DNA from: Bacteroidaceae bacterium
GTDB taxonomy: Bacteria > Bacteroidota > Bacteroidia > Bacteroidales > Bacteroidaceae
Assembly (NCBI GenBank): GCA_017525235.1
Contig: JAFXTC010000042.1
Span: 1-39,890, forward strand
Direction: 5' to 3'
Length of the DNA stretch: 39,890 nucleotides
Part shown: piece after piece, positions 32,808 to 39,890 of the stretch
Layout: every line of letters starts with the position of its first letter
Numbering within the stretch: position 1 is the first letter of the stretch
Translations under genes and position numbers: made by a program
The notes under the pieces: generated by a model
The model's input: only the letters and a program-made list of their open reading frames with translations
What the model was told of the DNA's origin: nothing
Databases searched by the model: none

Positions 32808-32972
32808 ATGGCATACGTAATTGGTGATGACTGTGTTGCATGCGGCACATGTATCGATGAATGTCCTGTAGGAGCTATCTCTGAAGGCGACAAGTATTCA
32901 ATTGACCCCGAGCAGTGCACAGAGTGTGGTACTTGTGCAGATGCTTGCCCAAGTGGTGCTATTTCTCTTTGA
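32808..32972 (+). CDS. 2[4Fe-4S] ferredoxin
   Basis: 54 residues, ATG 32808 to TGA 32972. Two clostridial-type motifs: C9, C12, C15, C19-P (CVACGTCIDECP) and C37, C40, C43, C47-P (CTECGTCADACP), enough for two [4Fe-4S] clusters. It is a cytoplasmic low-potential electron carrier, likely for pyruvate:ferredoxin oxidoreductase or hydrogenase-type reactions in an anaerobe. Length and motif spacing are exactly those of the family. It stands alone, with its own leader and a good terminator, and is bracketed by two different heptanucleotide arrays. Confidence 0.95.
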   Translation: MAYVIGDDCVACGTCIDECPVGAISEGDKYSIDPEQCTECGTCADACPSGAISL

Positions 32973-32973
32973 G

Positions 32974-33021
32974 AAAATTGAAAATTGAGAATTGATAATT
33001 GAAAATTCAATACTCATAATC
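32974..33021 (+). repeat. Heptanucleotide array after the ferredoxin gene
   Basis: Period 7 with drift: AAAATTG twice, AGAATTG, ATAATTG, AAAATTC, AATACTC, ATAATCA. It starts one base after the stop codon and runs toward the terminator. Confidence 0.8.
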
Positions 33022-33030
33022 AAAAGATAG

Positions 33031-33067
33031 AAGGCATCTCCTAATTTTGGAGATGCTTTCTTTTTTG
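33031..33067 (+). terminator. Terminator of the ferredoxin gene
   Basis: GCATCTCC (33034-33041) pairs with GGAGATGC (33049-33056), extendable by AAG/TTT, followed by TTTCTTTTTT. Typical rho-independent form. Confidence 0.85.
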
Positions 33068-33087
33068 GTTGCACATGAACAAACAAA

Positions 33088-33116
33088 GGGAGCGCTTCCA
33101 ATGTGGAGGCGCTCCC
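33088..33116 (-). terminator. Terminator of the 1218-residue protein gene
   Basis: GGGAGCGCTTCC and GGAGGCGCTCCC form a 12-bp stem (one G-T pair) with an AATGT loop. On the minus strand it is followed by TTTGTTTG, so it ends the leftward transcript; it may also back up the ferredoxin terminator. Confidence 0.8.
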
Positions 33117-33126
33117 AGTTTATATC

Positions 33127-33147
33127 GACTAAGGTCTAAAGTCTAAA
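33127..33147 (-). repeat. Heptanucleotide array directly after a stop codon
   Basis: On the minus strand TTTAGAC twice then CTTAGTC, starting at the base after the TAA stop of the 1218-residue gene. This is the GACTTTA family seen at 32730 and 6816. Confidence 0.75.
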
Positions 33148-36100
33148 TTACTTAACTACGTACTTCTTTCCGTTAACGATGTTAATACCCTTCTGAGTCT
33201 TCGACAACTTCTGACCAGAGAGGTTGTAGATTGTCTTTGTACCCTGGGCAGGCGTTGTGATAACGTCATTAATGCCATCGATAACATCCTGAGGAACACC
33301 ATCGTTACCCATGTACTTCAAGCGCCAGTTGTCGACAACCAGCCAGTCGCCAGGTTCTTGACCTTCCTTCATAGCACCGATGGTAAGCATTTCACCTTCC
33401 GGAACATAGATAACAGCCGTGCGGTTCCACCACAAGCCACTCTGGAAGAATTCTTCTGCTGCACTCCAGCAAGCATCTGTACAATACAAGGTACCATCGC
33501 CTTGGCACTCGTACTTAACCTCGTCGCCAAATTCATTGAAGGTTGTCCAAGTTACTTTATCCGTAAAACGACGACCCAGACCGGGAACCATATTGATACC
33601 ATCAGAGAAAGAATGGATGGGTGCCTTCTGCATATCTTCTGCAAGTTCAACCAAACCGTCGCCAAGATAAGCAAATACACTTGCACGCGTCTCTGTTGGC
33701 AGACCAAGGGTTACCTTCAGCATGTGAGTGGTGTAATGACCGTCACGATAGTAGCCTTGAACGTCAACTTCGTACCAACCTGCAGGCAGGTCACAGATAG
33801 TCTGAGTTAGTTCAGCATACTCTGTGTTCCAATTCTCCCAAACAAAGTCTACGTAGTTGCCACCTTGGCCCCAAACGCCAGTTCCACCACCAATAGTACC
33901 ATTAATCCAATAAGAAGAATTCAGGGATTGGTTAAGACGCTGATCATAACCTGGATTGACAATAAAGTGAGTAGCATCTATAGGATTCTCTGGTGTGGCA
34001 GTTGCCATCAACTCATTCATCTCGTCTGCGGTGATAAGCATCCACTGGTTGCCCTCATTGGCAGGATCCTTCATGTCGGTATCAACAACATTCCAAGAGT
34101 TGAAGCCAACAGCCAATCCATTCTCGCCACCATCACGGAGACCTAAGTAATAGAGAGAACCATCCTCGCGAGTATTGGTTTGGCGAACAACAACGCTATC
34201 TTCACCATGGCTGTCAGGAACAATATCCTCATATTCAACGCTCGCACGTACAATATTATATACGTTCTCCTTACCCTCTACAGGAATGAAGTCCCAAGCA
34301 TCATCAACAGGACAGTCAATGTAACCATTATAACCCATAAAGTCAGCTTCGCCGATATTTCCATTAGCACGGAAGGTCTCTATGCAATAACCCTTCTTCA
34401 ATTCATTGCCTGCACGATCTGTGGTTTTTAGCATGAATACGCTGGAAGCATATTCTGTAGCAAGGTGTGTACCCCAGCTTTCAGCTGCACCAAGGAAGCG
34501 CTTGTCTTTTACATTATAGATATAGTACTCTATGAATTCCTCGGGAGCAGAACCTACATACTTCTCGGTATGACGCTCTGCGGCATTCTTCTTACGGTTA
34601 ATACGAAGACTCTGCAGAATTGGATCCATCTGGGCGGGAACAGCACAAGTATCAAGATTTTCTTTTGCATTTGCTACGGCATCTGTAAGGTAACCCTTAT
34701 CTTCCTTCTCACAAAGAGCGAGGGTTTCTTTCACAATCTTAACAGCATCGGTATAACCAAGAATCTCATTGATTTTGGCTTCTGCCTCTTTGGCATAATT
34801 CTTTACCTCGGCAGCGTCCATGTTGGTTGCCAACTCAATTTTTGCCTCTTCTACAAGAGCTGCCAGATTCTCTTCCATCTTAGCAGTCAGAGGATAATGT
34901 TCTCCTTCGCCCTTGGCAATGACAGCCTTCAAGGCATCTGAAGCCTCCTGATAGTTAACCTCTTCCACATTGATACCACAATCATAGAAGAAACCACCCC
35001 AGTTCTGCTGGATGTAAGTAGCAATAACGTTCTTACCTACGTTCAGGAACTTAGCAGGAATATGAACCTGTACGGGGTTCTTACCATTGGTCCAACCAGT
35101 GTTCTTCTGCAACAGATGTCCGTTTACGTATGTCTCGTATGTATCATCGTGGCATACATTCAAAGCATAGCTCAAACGAGGATTAATCTTGTCGAGCTCA
35201 AAGTTACGACGTACCCACAGGTTGGTGTTCTCACCACCAGGCCATACAGTCTTCATCTCAGGCATGTAACCAACGCTACCGCAAGGCATTTCCCAAGTAT
35301 CCCACTGTTCATCGTCAAAATCAGGCAGCGTCCAAGCCATGGTCTCAACACGACCCGTTACATCAGGCCACTTGAGTTCTTCTACTATTGGCTCAGTATT
35401 GTCATTATAGGTCGGCTCACCGGTTTCTGGATCCAAAACAGGCTTTGTCATGTAGAAGAAGTTGAAGTAATGCGTACCAATCCACAGTTCATTGTCTTCA
35501 TTATCCTTAATAGACATTTCGCTAATTTGGATGGTATCATTTCCTTCACCACCGGCAAAGTCGAAGACAAGCTTCATGTTCTTGATGGCATCCAAACCTT
35601 CGATTTCTGTCTCAAACTCTGTATCCTCACCTTTGGTGATGGATGTGTAGTCTTCATAAGCTGTTGCTTCTTCTTCGTCGTTGTCATTGTCGCAGATCTT
35701 TACGCGAACACTGCTGTAATCACCCGTTGCATTCAACTTGAACTTAACGGTATAGGTCTTTCCCTCAGCAAAAGTGATAGGAGTCTTGAAGTGCATCTGA
35801 GAACCCCATGCATCCACTTCAGAGTAACCAGCCATAGGAATGGTATAAACATCACCCTCCTGAGCCTCATACAGTTTCTCCCAGTTGTGAAGAGGATGAG
35901 GATCGTTGTTGCTCTTATAGTTATAGCCTCCGTAAGAGTTGAAGATAACCTTACCGTCCCAAGACTCAACATAACCCATATTCAGACCACCCTCTACAAG
36001 TGTGTAGAGACCGCAGTCGGCAAGGGCGCCACCCCAGTTCTGGTGAACGTGAACAGCCAGCAGGTTCTCTTCTCCGCCAAGACGGATAAGGCTTTTCTGC

Positions 36101-36804
36101 TCTTCGGTCAGTTTGTAAACTTCGTGCTCGTTCCAGCCCTGTTTGTAATGTTCGATACTATCAATAATATCTCCCTTTATTGTTTCACCAGTTTCTTCAT
36201 CTATCAATTCCTCATAGATATATTCCCAATGGTCATGCTCATAACCTGTTGCCTGCCATATAAGCTCGCCGTTCAGGTAATACTCGCAGGGAGCATCATC
36301 GTGACCGCAAGCCAGATAAACATCACCCGCAAGCATCATGTTAACTGGGACGGTAAACTTTCGACGGATATAAATATCAGCTATCATGTTGGAAGTCGTC
36401 CATTGGCATGATGGCTTACCATTGTATGTTCCATCACTGCTAAAAGGTGCCGTCTTCTCTTCCCACCTGAAGCCCAGCCATTCACCTGACTCGGGATCTT
36501 CTGTAACGCCATAGTCGTCTTCTGTGATAGTAGACTCGTCATAGTCTTTCTCGTACCAAGCCTTACCTGCTGCATCCGTAGCAGGACCGTCTTCCAAACA
36601 AAGTTGGTTGTAGTTGGGGTTGCTGTCACTCCATTCTCCGTAAGGCCAGTTGGGATTAACAATGAGTACCTTGGCTTTCCAAGCTGCACTGCTCCATCGG
36701 GATGAAGGAGCAATAGCAATGTTTGCACCCACGGAAGTAATTCCCTGAGCGTTTGCAGCAAGCGATAATAGCACGGCTGCCATCGAGAGTAAGAATTTCC
36801 TCAT
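33148..36804 (-). CDS. Large secreted protein with duplicated sugar-binding-like domains and sorting domain
   Basis: 1218 residues, signal peptide 1-20 (ends LAANAQ). Two related jellyroll domains are visible: one around residues 130-265 (YIRRKFTVPVN, YLNGELIW, HQNWGGALADCGLY) and one around 515-610 (WVRRNFELDK, YVNGHLLQ, QQNWGGFFYDCGIN). Between them is a carbohydrate-binding-like domain (about 310-450, with KTYTVKFKLNATGDYSSVRV). A helical stretch (about 615-715) follows, then a further beta domain, and the end carries a type IX sorting-like domain (TIYNLSGQKL, then KGINIVNGKKYVVK). No catalytic motif. Predicted to be exported and bound to glycans or the cell surface. It stands alone, with a -7 box upstream and a terminator downstream. 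Confidence 0.88.
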   Translation of the reverse strand: MRKFLLSMAAVLLSLAANAQGITSVGANIAIAPSSRWSSAAWKAKVLIVNPNWPYGEWSDSNPNYNQLCLEDGPATDAAGKAWYEKDYDESTITEDDYGVTEDPESGEWLGFRWEEKTAPFSSDGTYNGKPSCQWTTSNMIADIYIRRKFTVPVNMMLAGDVYLACGHDDAPCEYYLNGELIWQATGYEHDHWEYIYEELIDEETGETIKGDIIDSIEHYKQGWNEHEVYKLTEEQKSLIRLGGEENLLAVHVHQNWGGALADCGLYTLVEGGLNMGYVESWDGKVIFNSYGGYNYKSNNDPHPLHNWEKLYEAQEGDVYTIPMAGYSEVDAWGSQMHFKTPITFAEGKTYTVKFKLNATGDYSSVRVKICDNDNDEEEATAYEDYTSITKGEDTEFETEIEGLDAIKNMKLVFDFAGGEGNDTIQISEMSIKDNEDNELWIGTHYFNFFYMTKPVLDPETGEPTYNDNTEPIVEELKWPDVTGRVETMAWTLPDFDDEQWDTWEMPCGSVGYMPEMKTVWPGGENTNLWVRRNFELDKINPRLSYALNVCHDDTYETYVNGHLLQKNTGWTNGKNPVQVHIPAKFLNVGKNVIATYIQQNWGGFFYDCGINVEEVNYQEASDALKAVIAKGEGEHYPLTAKMEENLAALVEEAKIELATNMDAAEVKNYAKEAEAKINEILGYTDAVKIVKETLALCEKEDKGYLTDAVANAKENLDTCAVPAQMDPILQSLRINRKKNAAERHTEKYVGSAPEEFIEYYIYNVKDKRFLGAAESWGTHLATEYASSVFMLKTTDRAGNELKKGYCIETFRANGNIGEADFMGYNGYIDCPVDDAWDFIPVEGKENVYNIVRASVEYEDIVPDSHGEDSVVVRQTNTREDGSLYYLGLRDGGENGLAVGFNSWNVVDTDMKDPANEGNQWMLITADEMNELMATATPENPIDATHFIVNPGYDQRLNQSLNSSYWINGTIGGGTGVWGQGGNYVDFVWENWNTEYAELTQTICDLPAGWYEVDVQGYYRDGHYTTHMLKVTLGLPTETRASVFAYLGDGLVELAEDMQKAPIHSFSDGINMVPGLGRRFTDKVTWTTFNEFGDEVKYECQGDGTLYCTDACWSAAEEFFQSGLWWNRTAVIYVPEGEMLTIGAMKEGQEPGDWLVVDNWRLKYMGNDGVPQDVIDGINDVITTPAQGTKTIYNLSGQKLSKTQKGINIVNGKKYVVK

Positions 36805-36857
36805 AAATGTTGTTTTTAAGTTAATATAAAATGTTCATTTGGTTACTTTTCAGTACG

Positions 36858-36865
36858 CAAATATA
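36858..36865 (-). promoter_or_regulatory. -7 element of the 1218-residue protein gene
   Basis: Minus strand TATATTTG (36865-36858), leader of about 50 nt to the ATG at 36804. No matching -33 box found. Confidence 0.5.
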
Positions 36866-36947
36866 CACATTTTTCCACACTAAACGCTTACTTCCCTGCA
36901 TTTTTTTTGCTGCCAGCCAGTGGGCTCGACAAAATAGTACAGAAAAC

Positions 36948-36986
36948 AGCCTTGCATTTTGCAAATATCTGCAAAGCCGCAAGGCT
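36948..36986 (-). terminator. Candidate terminator of the LemA/M48 pair
   Basis: AGCCTTGC (36948-36955) and GCAAGGCT (36979-36986) form a perfect 8-bp stem with a 23-nt loop; on the minus strand GTTTTCTG follows. It lies about 40 bp after the stop of the M48 gene. Confidence 0.5.
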
Positions 36987-37025
36987 GCCTTCCGTACAAC
37001 TATCGTAAATTACTACCCTGACGGT

Positions 37026-38030
37026 TTAGAACTGTTCAAGGTAAGCGATTCTGCTTTCTGTACTTGGGTGCGTACTGAATAATTTGCCCATAAAAGAGGT
37101 AAAACTGCTCTTAAAAGCATGGGGGCGAATAATAAAAAGTTGAGCCACATCTTCACGGTCGGTCTGTCCCAATGCAGGGTCACCGCTAATCTTACGCAGC
37201 GCAGAAGCCAAAGCCCAAGGATTGCCTGTGAGTTCTGCACCACCTGCATCAGCCATATACTCGCGTTTACGACTGATGGCAAAACGGGTAAGTAGCGTAA
37301 ACACATAGCCTATGGCAGCCAGCACGCATGCCACAGCTAAAACCACAATGATTGCCACACCACCATTACCCTTGCTATTGCTACTGGTTCTGCGACGACC
37401 GCCACCATAAATAAACGTGTTCCACATGAGACGCACGGCCAAAGACAAAATGGTGCTCATGATGCCCACAAAGATAATGCTGACAATGAGCAAACGGGTA
37501 TCGCGGTTACGGATGTGCGTCAACTCATGTCCTATTACGCCAGCCAACTCTTCATCATTCAAACGGTCACAGATGCCTGTTGTTACCGTTACCGTATAGC
37601 TGTTTTTGTCTATTCCGCTGGCAAAGGCATTCAACTGGGGGTCGTCTATGACATTTATCTTGGGCATGGGCATGCCGCATGACATGGTAAGATTCTCTAC
37701 TATATTATATACGCGAGGGTTCTCTCTACGCTCCAAGGGGCGGGCACCTGTGGCACGGCGTATCATGGTCGTGTTAGAGAAATAGGCGATGACAAACCAC
37801 AAGCCTACAATACCCACTACCCAGGGCAGGATGCTTAACATCTCGTAATTTACATAGTCCCAGTCAACGTATCTTACCTCACCATATGCAGGATCAGATA
37901 CGCCCATATAATTGAGGATTGCAAGAAAAGCATATACCATCCCCAGCAGGATACAAGGGAAAAGCAGCAACAACAGCAGGCTCTTGAAGTTGTTGTTGAC
38001 CTGTTGTGTATGTATACCTACGTACTTCAT
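37026..38030 (-). CDS. M48-family membrane metalloprotease (HtpX-like)
   Basis: 334 residues with membrane segments near 17-41, 66-84, 181-205 and 224-248. The zinc motif is HELTH (H168, E169, H172) in GVIGHELTHIRNRD, and the third ligand is E257 in KREYMADAGGAEL. NVIDDPQLNAFASG (126-139) is also typical. HtpX-type proteases degrade damaged inner-membrane proteins. It is downstream of lemA with a 9-nt gap, a common pairing, so LemA and this protease probably act together at the inner membrane. I leave the symbol empty because the family has several subgroups. Confidence 0.9.
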   Translation of the reverse strand: MKYVGIHTQQVNNNFKSLLLLLLFPCILLGMVYAFLAILNYMGVSDPAYGEVRYVDWDYVNYEMLSILPWVVGIVGLWFVIAYFSNTTMIRRATGARPLERRENPRVYNIVENLTMSCGMPMPKINVIDDPQLNAFASGIDKNSYTVTVTTGICDRLNDEELAGVIGHELTHIRNRDTRLLIVSIIFVGIMSTILSLAVRLMWNTFIYGGGRRRTSSNSKGNGGVAIIVVLAVACVLAAIGYVFTLLTRFAISRKREYMADAGGAELTGNPWALASALRKISGDPALGQTDREDVAQLFIIRPHAFKSSFTSFMGKLFSTHPSTESRIAYLEQF

Positions 38031-38039
38031 CCTTTCTGT

Positions 38040-38603
38040 TTAGAACTTCACTTCGGGCGCCTTCTGTACAGCGGCACGTTCTTCCTGAGGAACCTCGAAC
38101 ATAGGCTCCTGATGGAAACCGAACATACCGGCAAACAGCACGGCGGGGAAGCTCTGAACGCCTGTATTAAGCTCCTTGGTGGCGCTGTTGAAGAAGCGGC
38201 GTACAGCAGCCAGCTTGTTCTCTATGTCGGCCAACTCGCTCTGCAGTTGCATGAAGTTCTGGTTAGCCTTCAAATCGGGATATGCCTCAACACTAACCTT
38301 CAAACCTGCCAAAGCACTGCTCAGGGCATTCTCTGCCTCAATCTTTTCGTTCAAAGAAGTAGCTCCCATAGCTGCGGTACGTGCTGCGGTAACGCGCTCC
38401 AGCAAACCCTTCTCGTGCTCAGCATAACCTTTTACCGTATTCACAAGATTGGGGATAAGGTCATAACGCTGCTTCAACTGAACATCGATATTAGCAAAGG
38501 CATTCTCGCGGTTATTACGGAGTGCAACTAAATTGTTATAAATACCAATCACCCAGAAAATAAGAACCACAGCAATAACTGCTACTACGATTAATGCAAT
38601 CAT
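38040..38603 (-). CDS. lemA: LemA family protein
   Basis: 187 residues, one N-terminal membrane segment (about 2-22), then helical bundle with the family words NNLVALRNN, QLKQRYDLIPNLV, EKGLLERVTAAR and LAAVRRFFNSATKELN. The C-terminal PAVLFAGMFGF is the usual end of the family. The role is not well defined; it is anchored in the inner membrane with a periplasmic or cytoplasmic helical part. First gene of the pair with the M48 protease. Divergent from rpoD. Confidence 0.93.
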   Translation of the reverse strand: MIALIVVAVIAVVLIFWVIGIYNNLVALRNNRENAFANIDVQLKQRYDLIPNLVNTVKGYAEHEKGLLERVTAARTAAMGATSLNEKIEAENALSSALAGLKVSVEAYPDLKANQNFMQLQSELADIENKLAAVRRFFNSATKELNTGVQSFPAVLFAGMFGFHQEPMFEVPQEERAAVQKAPEVKF

Positions 38604-38645
38604 AATTTTTCTCTTTTTTACTTGTTAAACATTATTTTTGTAATG

Positions 38646-38675
38646 CAAAGATAGTGATTTTTCCAAACAAAGATA
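38646..38675 (-). promoter_or_regulatory. Two candidate -7 elements of lemA
   Basis: Minus strand TATCTTTG occurs twice (38653-38646 and 38675-38668). The first leaves a leader of about 38 nt, the second about 60 nt. The second has a weak GTTG 18 bp upstream. One of them probably starts the lemA transcript. Confidence 0.5.
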
Positions 38676-38737
38676 GCAAATACAATAAATAAACAACATT
38701 TTTTGAGGAAATTTTAAATCATTTCAGAAAAAAGTTC

Positions 38738-38745
38738 TATCTTCG
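38738..38745 (+). promoter_or_regulatory. -7-like element of rpoD
   Basis: TATCTTCG, one mismatch to TAnnTTTG, with a leader of about 23 nt to ATG 38773. No TTTG at -33; a TTTA sits 21 bp upstream. Confidence 0.45.
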
Positions 38746-38772
38746 CACGCTAAAATTAACAGAAGGTACAAT

Positions 38773-39633
38773 ATGAGACAACTTAAAATCACTAAGAGTA
38801 TCACCAGCCGCGACAGCGCTTCGCTGGATAAGTATCTGCAGGAAATTGGTCGTGAAGGACTTCTTACCGTTGATGAGGAGGTAGAGCTGACTCAGAGGAT
38901 TAAGAAGGGTGACCGTCGTGCCCTCGACAAACTGGTTCGCGCCAACCTGCGTTTTGTGGTTTCTGTTGCTAAACAATATCAGAATCAGGGCCTGTCCCTA
39001 CCCGACCTTATCAACGAAGGTAACGTTGGACTTATCAAGGCTGCCGAGAAGTTTGATGAGACACGTGGTTTTAAGTTCATCTCATACGCCGTTTGGTGGA
39101 TTCGCCAAACCATCCTTCAGGCTTTGGCAGAGCAGAGCCGTATTGTTCGTCTGCCCCTGAACCAGGTTAGCGCCGTTAACAAGATTACCAAGGCCATGAC
39201 CAAATTCGAGCAAGAACATGAGCGCAAACCCAGTGCTGATGAGTTGGCAGAACTGGTGAACGAATTGCCTGAGAAGATTAACGACTCGCTGCGTGCAAGC
39301 GGTCGTCACGTGAGTGTGGACGCTCCCTTTGTAGAAGGTGAGGAGAACAGCTTGCTGGATGTAATGACCAACCCCGATTCTCCTATGGCAGACAAGACTT
39401 TGGTAAACGAGAGTCTGGCCACCGAGATTGACCGTGCTCTGAGCATGCTCAACGACCGCGAGAAAGATATCGTGGAGATGAGCTTCGGCATCAATCATCA
39501 GGAGATGACATTGGAGGAAATTGGTGAACGCTTCGGACTGACCCGCGAGCGTGTACGTCAGATTCGCGAGAAGGCTATCCGCAAACTCCGTACCGGAAGC
39601 CGCAACAGCCTGCTCCGTTCTTATTTAGGGTAA
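38773..39633 (+). CDS. rpoD: Primary RNA polymerase sigma factor (Bacteroidetes type)
   Basis: 286 residues, the usual size of the Bacteroidetes housekeeping sigma, without region 1.1 or the non-conserved insert of E. coli sigma-70. Region 1.2: [16 protein letters not shown]. Region 2: [33 protein letters not shown] and [14 protein letters not shown] (2.3/2.4, DNA melting and -7 recognition). Region 3 follows ([12 protein letters not shown]). Region 4: [16 protein letters not shown] and [18 protein letters not shown] (-33 recognition). It would recognise the TTTG/TAnnTTTG promoters listed here. Single gene between divergent lemA and a strong terminator. Confidence 0.97.
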   Translation: MRQLKITKSITSRDSASLDKYLQEIGREGLLTVDEEVELTQRIKKGDRRALDKLVRANLRFVVSVAKQYQNQGLSLPDLINEGNVGLIKAAEKFDETRGFKFISYAVWWIRQTILQALAEQSRIVRLPLNQVSAVNKITKAMTKFEQEHERKPSADELAELVNELPEKINDSLRASGRHVSVDAPFVEGEENSLLDVMTNPDSPMADKTLVNESLATEIDRALSMLNDREKDIVEMSFGINHQEMTLEEIGERFGLTRERVRQIREKAIRKLRTGSRNSLLRSYLG

Positions 39634-39663
39634 ATCTATGTACAAATAACTTCGCATGATTCA

Positions 39664-39697
39664 GAGGTCTTGACGCAATGTCAAGACCTCTTTTTTT
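39664..39697 (+). terminator. Terminator of rpoD
   Basis: GAGGTCTTGAC (39664-39674), GCAAT loop, GTCAAGACCTC (39680-39690), then seven T. A perfect 11-bp stem; textbook rho-independent form. Confidence 0.92.
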
Positions 39698-39718
39698 ATG
39701 AGTAAACTCCCACTTCTC

Positions 39719-39890
39719 TCACTTAACCAACACCTTTTTAACAGTACCGTCACTCATGCGGATAATGTTCAGTCCCTTCTTTTTAAATTGAAAGTTGAAA
39801 GTTGAAAGTTGAAAATTTATCTTTCTTCCTGAAAGGTCATAAACGCTAGCCGAATTATCAATTATCAATTGTCCATTATCAATTGAAATA
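39719..39890 (-). CDS. C-terminal end of a secreted protein with type IX sorting domain (5' end outside window)
   Basis: Open on the minus strand from the right edge to a TGA at 39721-39719, 57 codons visible and no start codon needed. The last part reads VYDLSGRKI, then KKGLNIIRMSDGTVKKVLVK: the standard end of a type IX sorting domain in Prevotella (compare TIYNLSGQKL...KGINIVNGKKYVVK at 33148). Between the two halves lies [11 protein letters not shown], and before them DNGQLIIDNS; both are encoded by heptanucleotide arrays. The protein itself is outside the window, so its function is unknown. Frame and family motif agree over the whole visible length. Confidence 0.8.
   Translation of the reverse strand, partial: ISIDNGQLIIDNSASVYDLSGRKINFQLSTFNFQFKKKGLNIIRMSDGTVKKVLVK
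39785..39819 (-). repeat. Heptanucleotide array inside a sorting-domain coding region
   Basis: Plus-strand units AAATTGA, AAGTTGA three times, AAATTTA; period 7. It encodes [11 protein letters not shown] between the two conserved halves of the sorting domain. Same unit family as 22606-22626. Confidence 0.8.
39854..39888 (-). repeat. Second heptanucleotide array in the same coding region
   Basis: Plus-strand units ATTATCA, ATTATCA, ATTGTCC, ATTATCA, ATTGAAA; period 7. On the coding strand it reads as ATAATTG-type units, the family found after the ferredoxin gene. It runs to the window edge. Confidence 0.75.

Noticed and set aside
35062-36411. 449-codon open frame on the plus strand
   Set aside because: It lies wholly antisense to the well-supported 1218-residue secreted protein; its hydrophobic translation is the usual shadow of Asp/Glu/Tyr-rich coding sequence.

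Overview
The window looks like chromosomal DNA from a gut or rumen Bacteroidales, most likely Prevotellaceae. Evidence: promoters of the Bacteroidetes type (TTTG, about 19-20 bp, TAnnTTTG); almost no Shine-Dalgarno sequences; a short primary sigma factor without region 1.1; a PorT-like outer-membrane protein together with several type IX secretion C-terminal sorting domains; a C10 (streptopain-type) protease with BspA-like leucine-rich repeats; and secreted glycosidases. No tRNA, rRNA, CRISPR array, transposase or phage gene was seen.

Layout. 1-1146: end of an unrecognised gene and an AT-rich non-coding stretch. 1147-6668 (minus): a two-gene unit of a C10 protease and a large secreted partner. 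7027-9719 (plus): two coupled secreted proteins. 9820-17707 (plus): a run starting at a strong promoter and holding aminopeptidase P, gamma-carbonic anhydrase-like protein, GH43 lipoprotein, O-acetylhomoserine sulfhydrylase, a steroid 5-alpha-reductase homologue, an Old Yellow Enzyme-family reductase and a short-chain dehydrogenase. 17792-23845 (plus): a RecQ C-terminal-like protein without helicase, mannose-6-phosphate isomerase, LptF/G permease, RibBA and an aspartate aminotransferase, closed by a hairpin. 23924-28495 (minus): S41 protease and GH2 glycosidase. 28675-31884 (plus): GH106-like glycosidase. Then PorT-like (minus), a 54-residue 2[4Fe-4S] ferredoxin (plus), a 1218-residue secreted protein (minus), an M48 protease plus LemA pair (minus), RpoD (plus), and the end of another sorting-domain protein (minus).

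Two things stand out. First, the last three genes of the 9820-17707 run (5-alpha-reductase, OYE-type ene-reductase, SDR) have the gene content of the gut-Bacteroidales clusters reported to reduce ring A of 3-oxo-delta4 bile acids and steroids, so they may form a sterol/bile-acid reduction module in a Prevotella-like genome. Second, many gene junctions carry short tandem arrays, mostly of 7-nt period (some 6 or 9), with different unit sequences at different loci. Several lie 4-14 nt before a start codon. Others have been absorbed into coding sequence: a signal peptide, the tail of aminopeptidase P, and a sorting-domain loop. A separate palindromic element sits in frame three times within the GH106-like gene. 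These arrays and palindromes look like a genome-wide process of small in-frame insertions that ordinary gene annotation does not describe.
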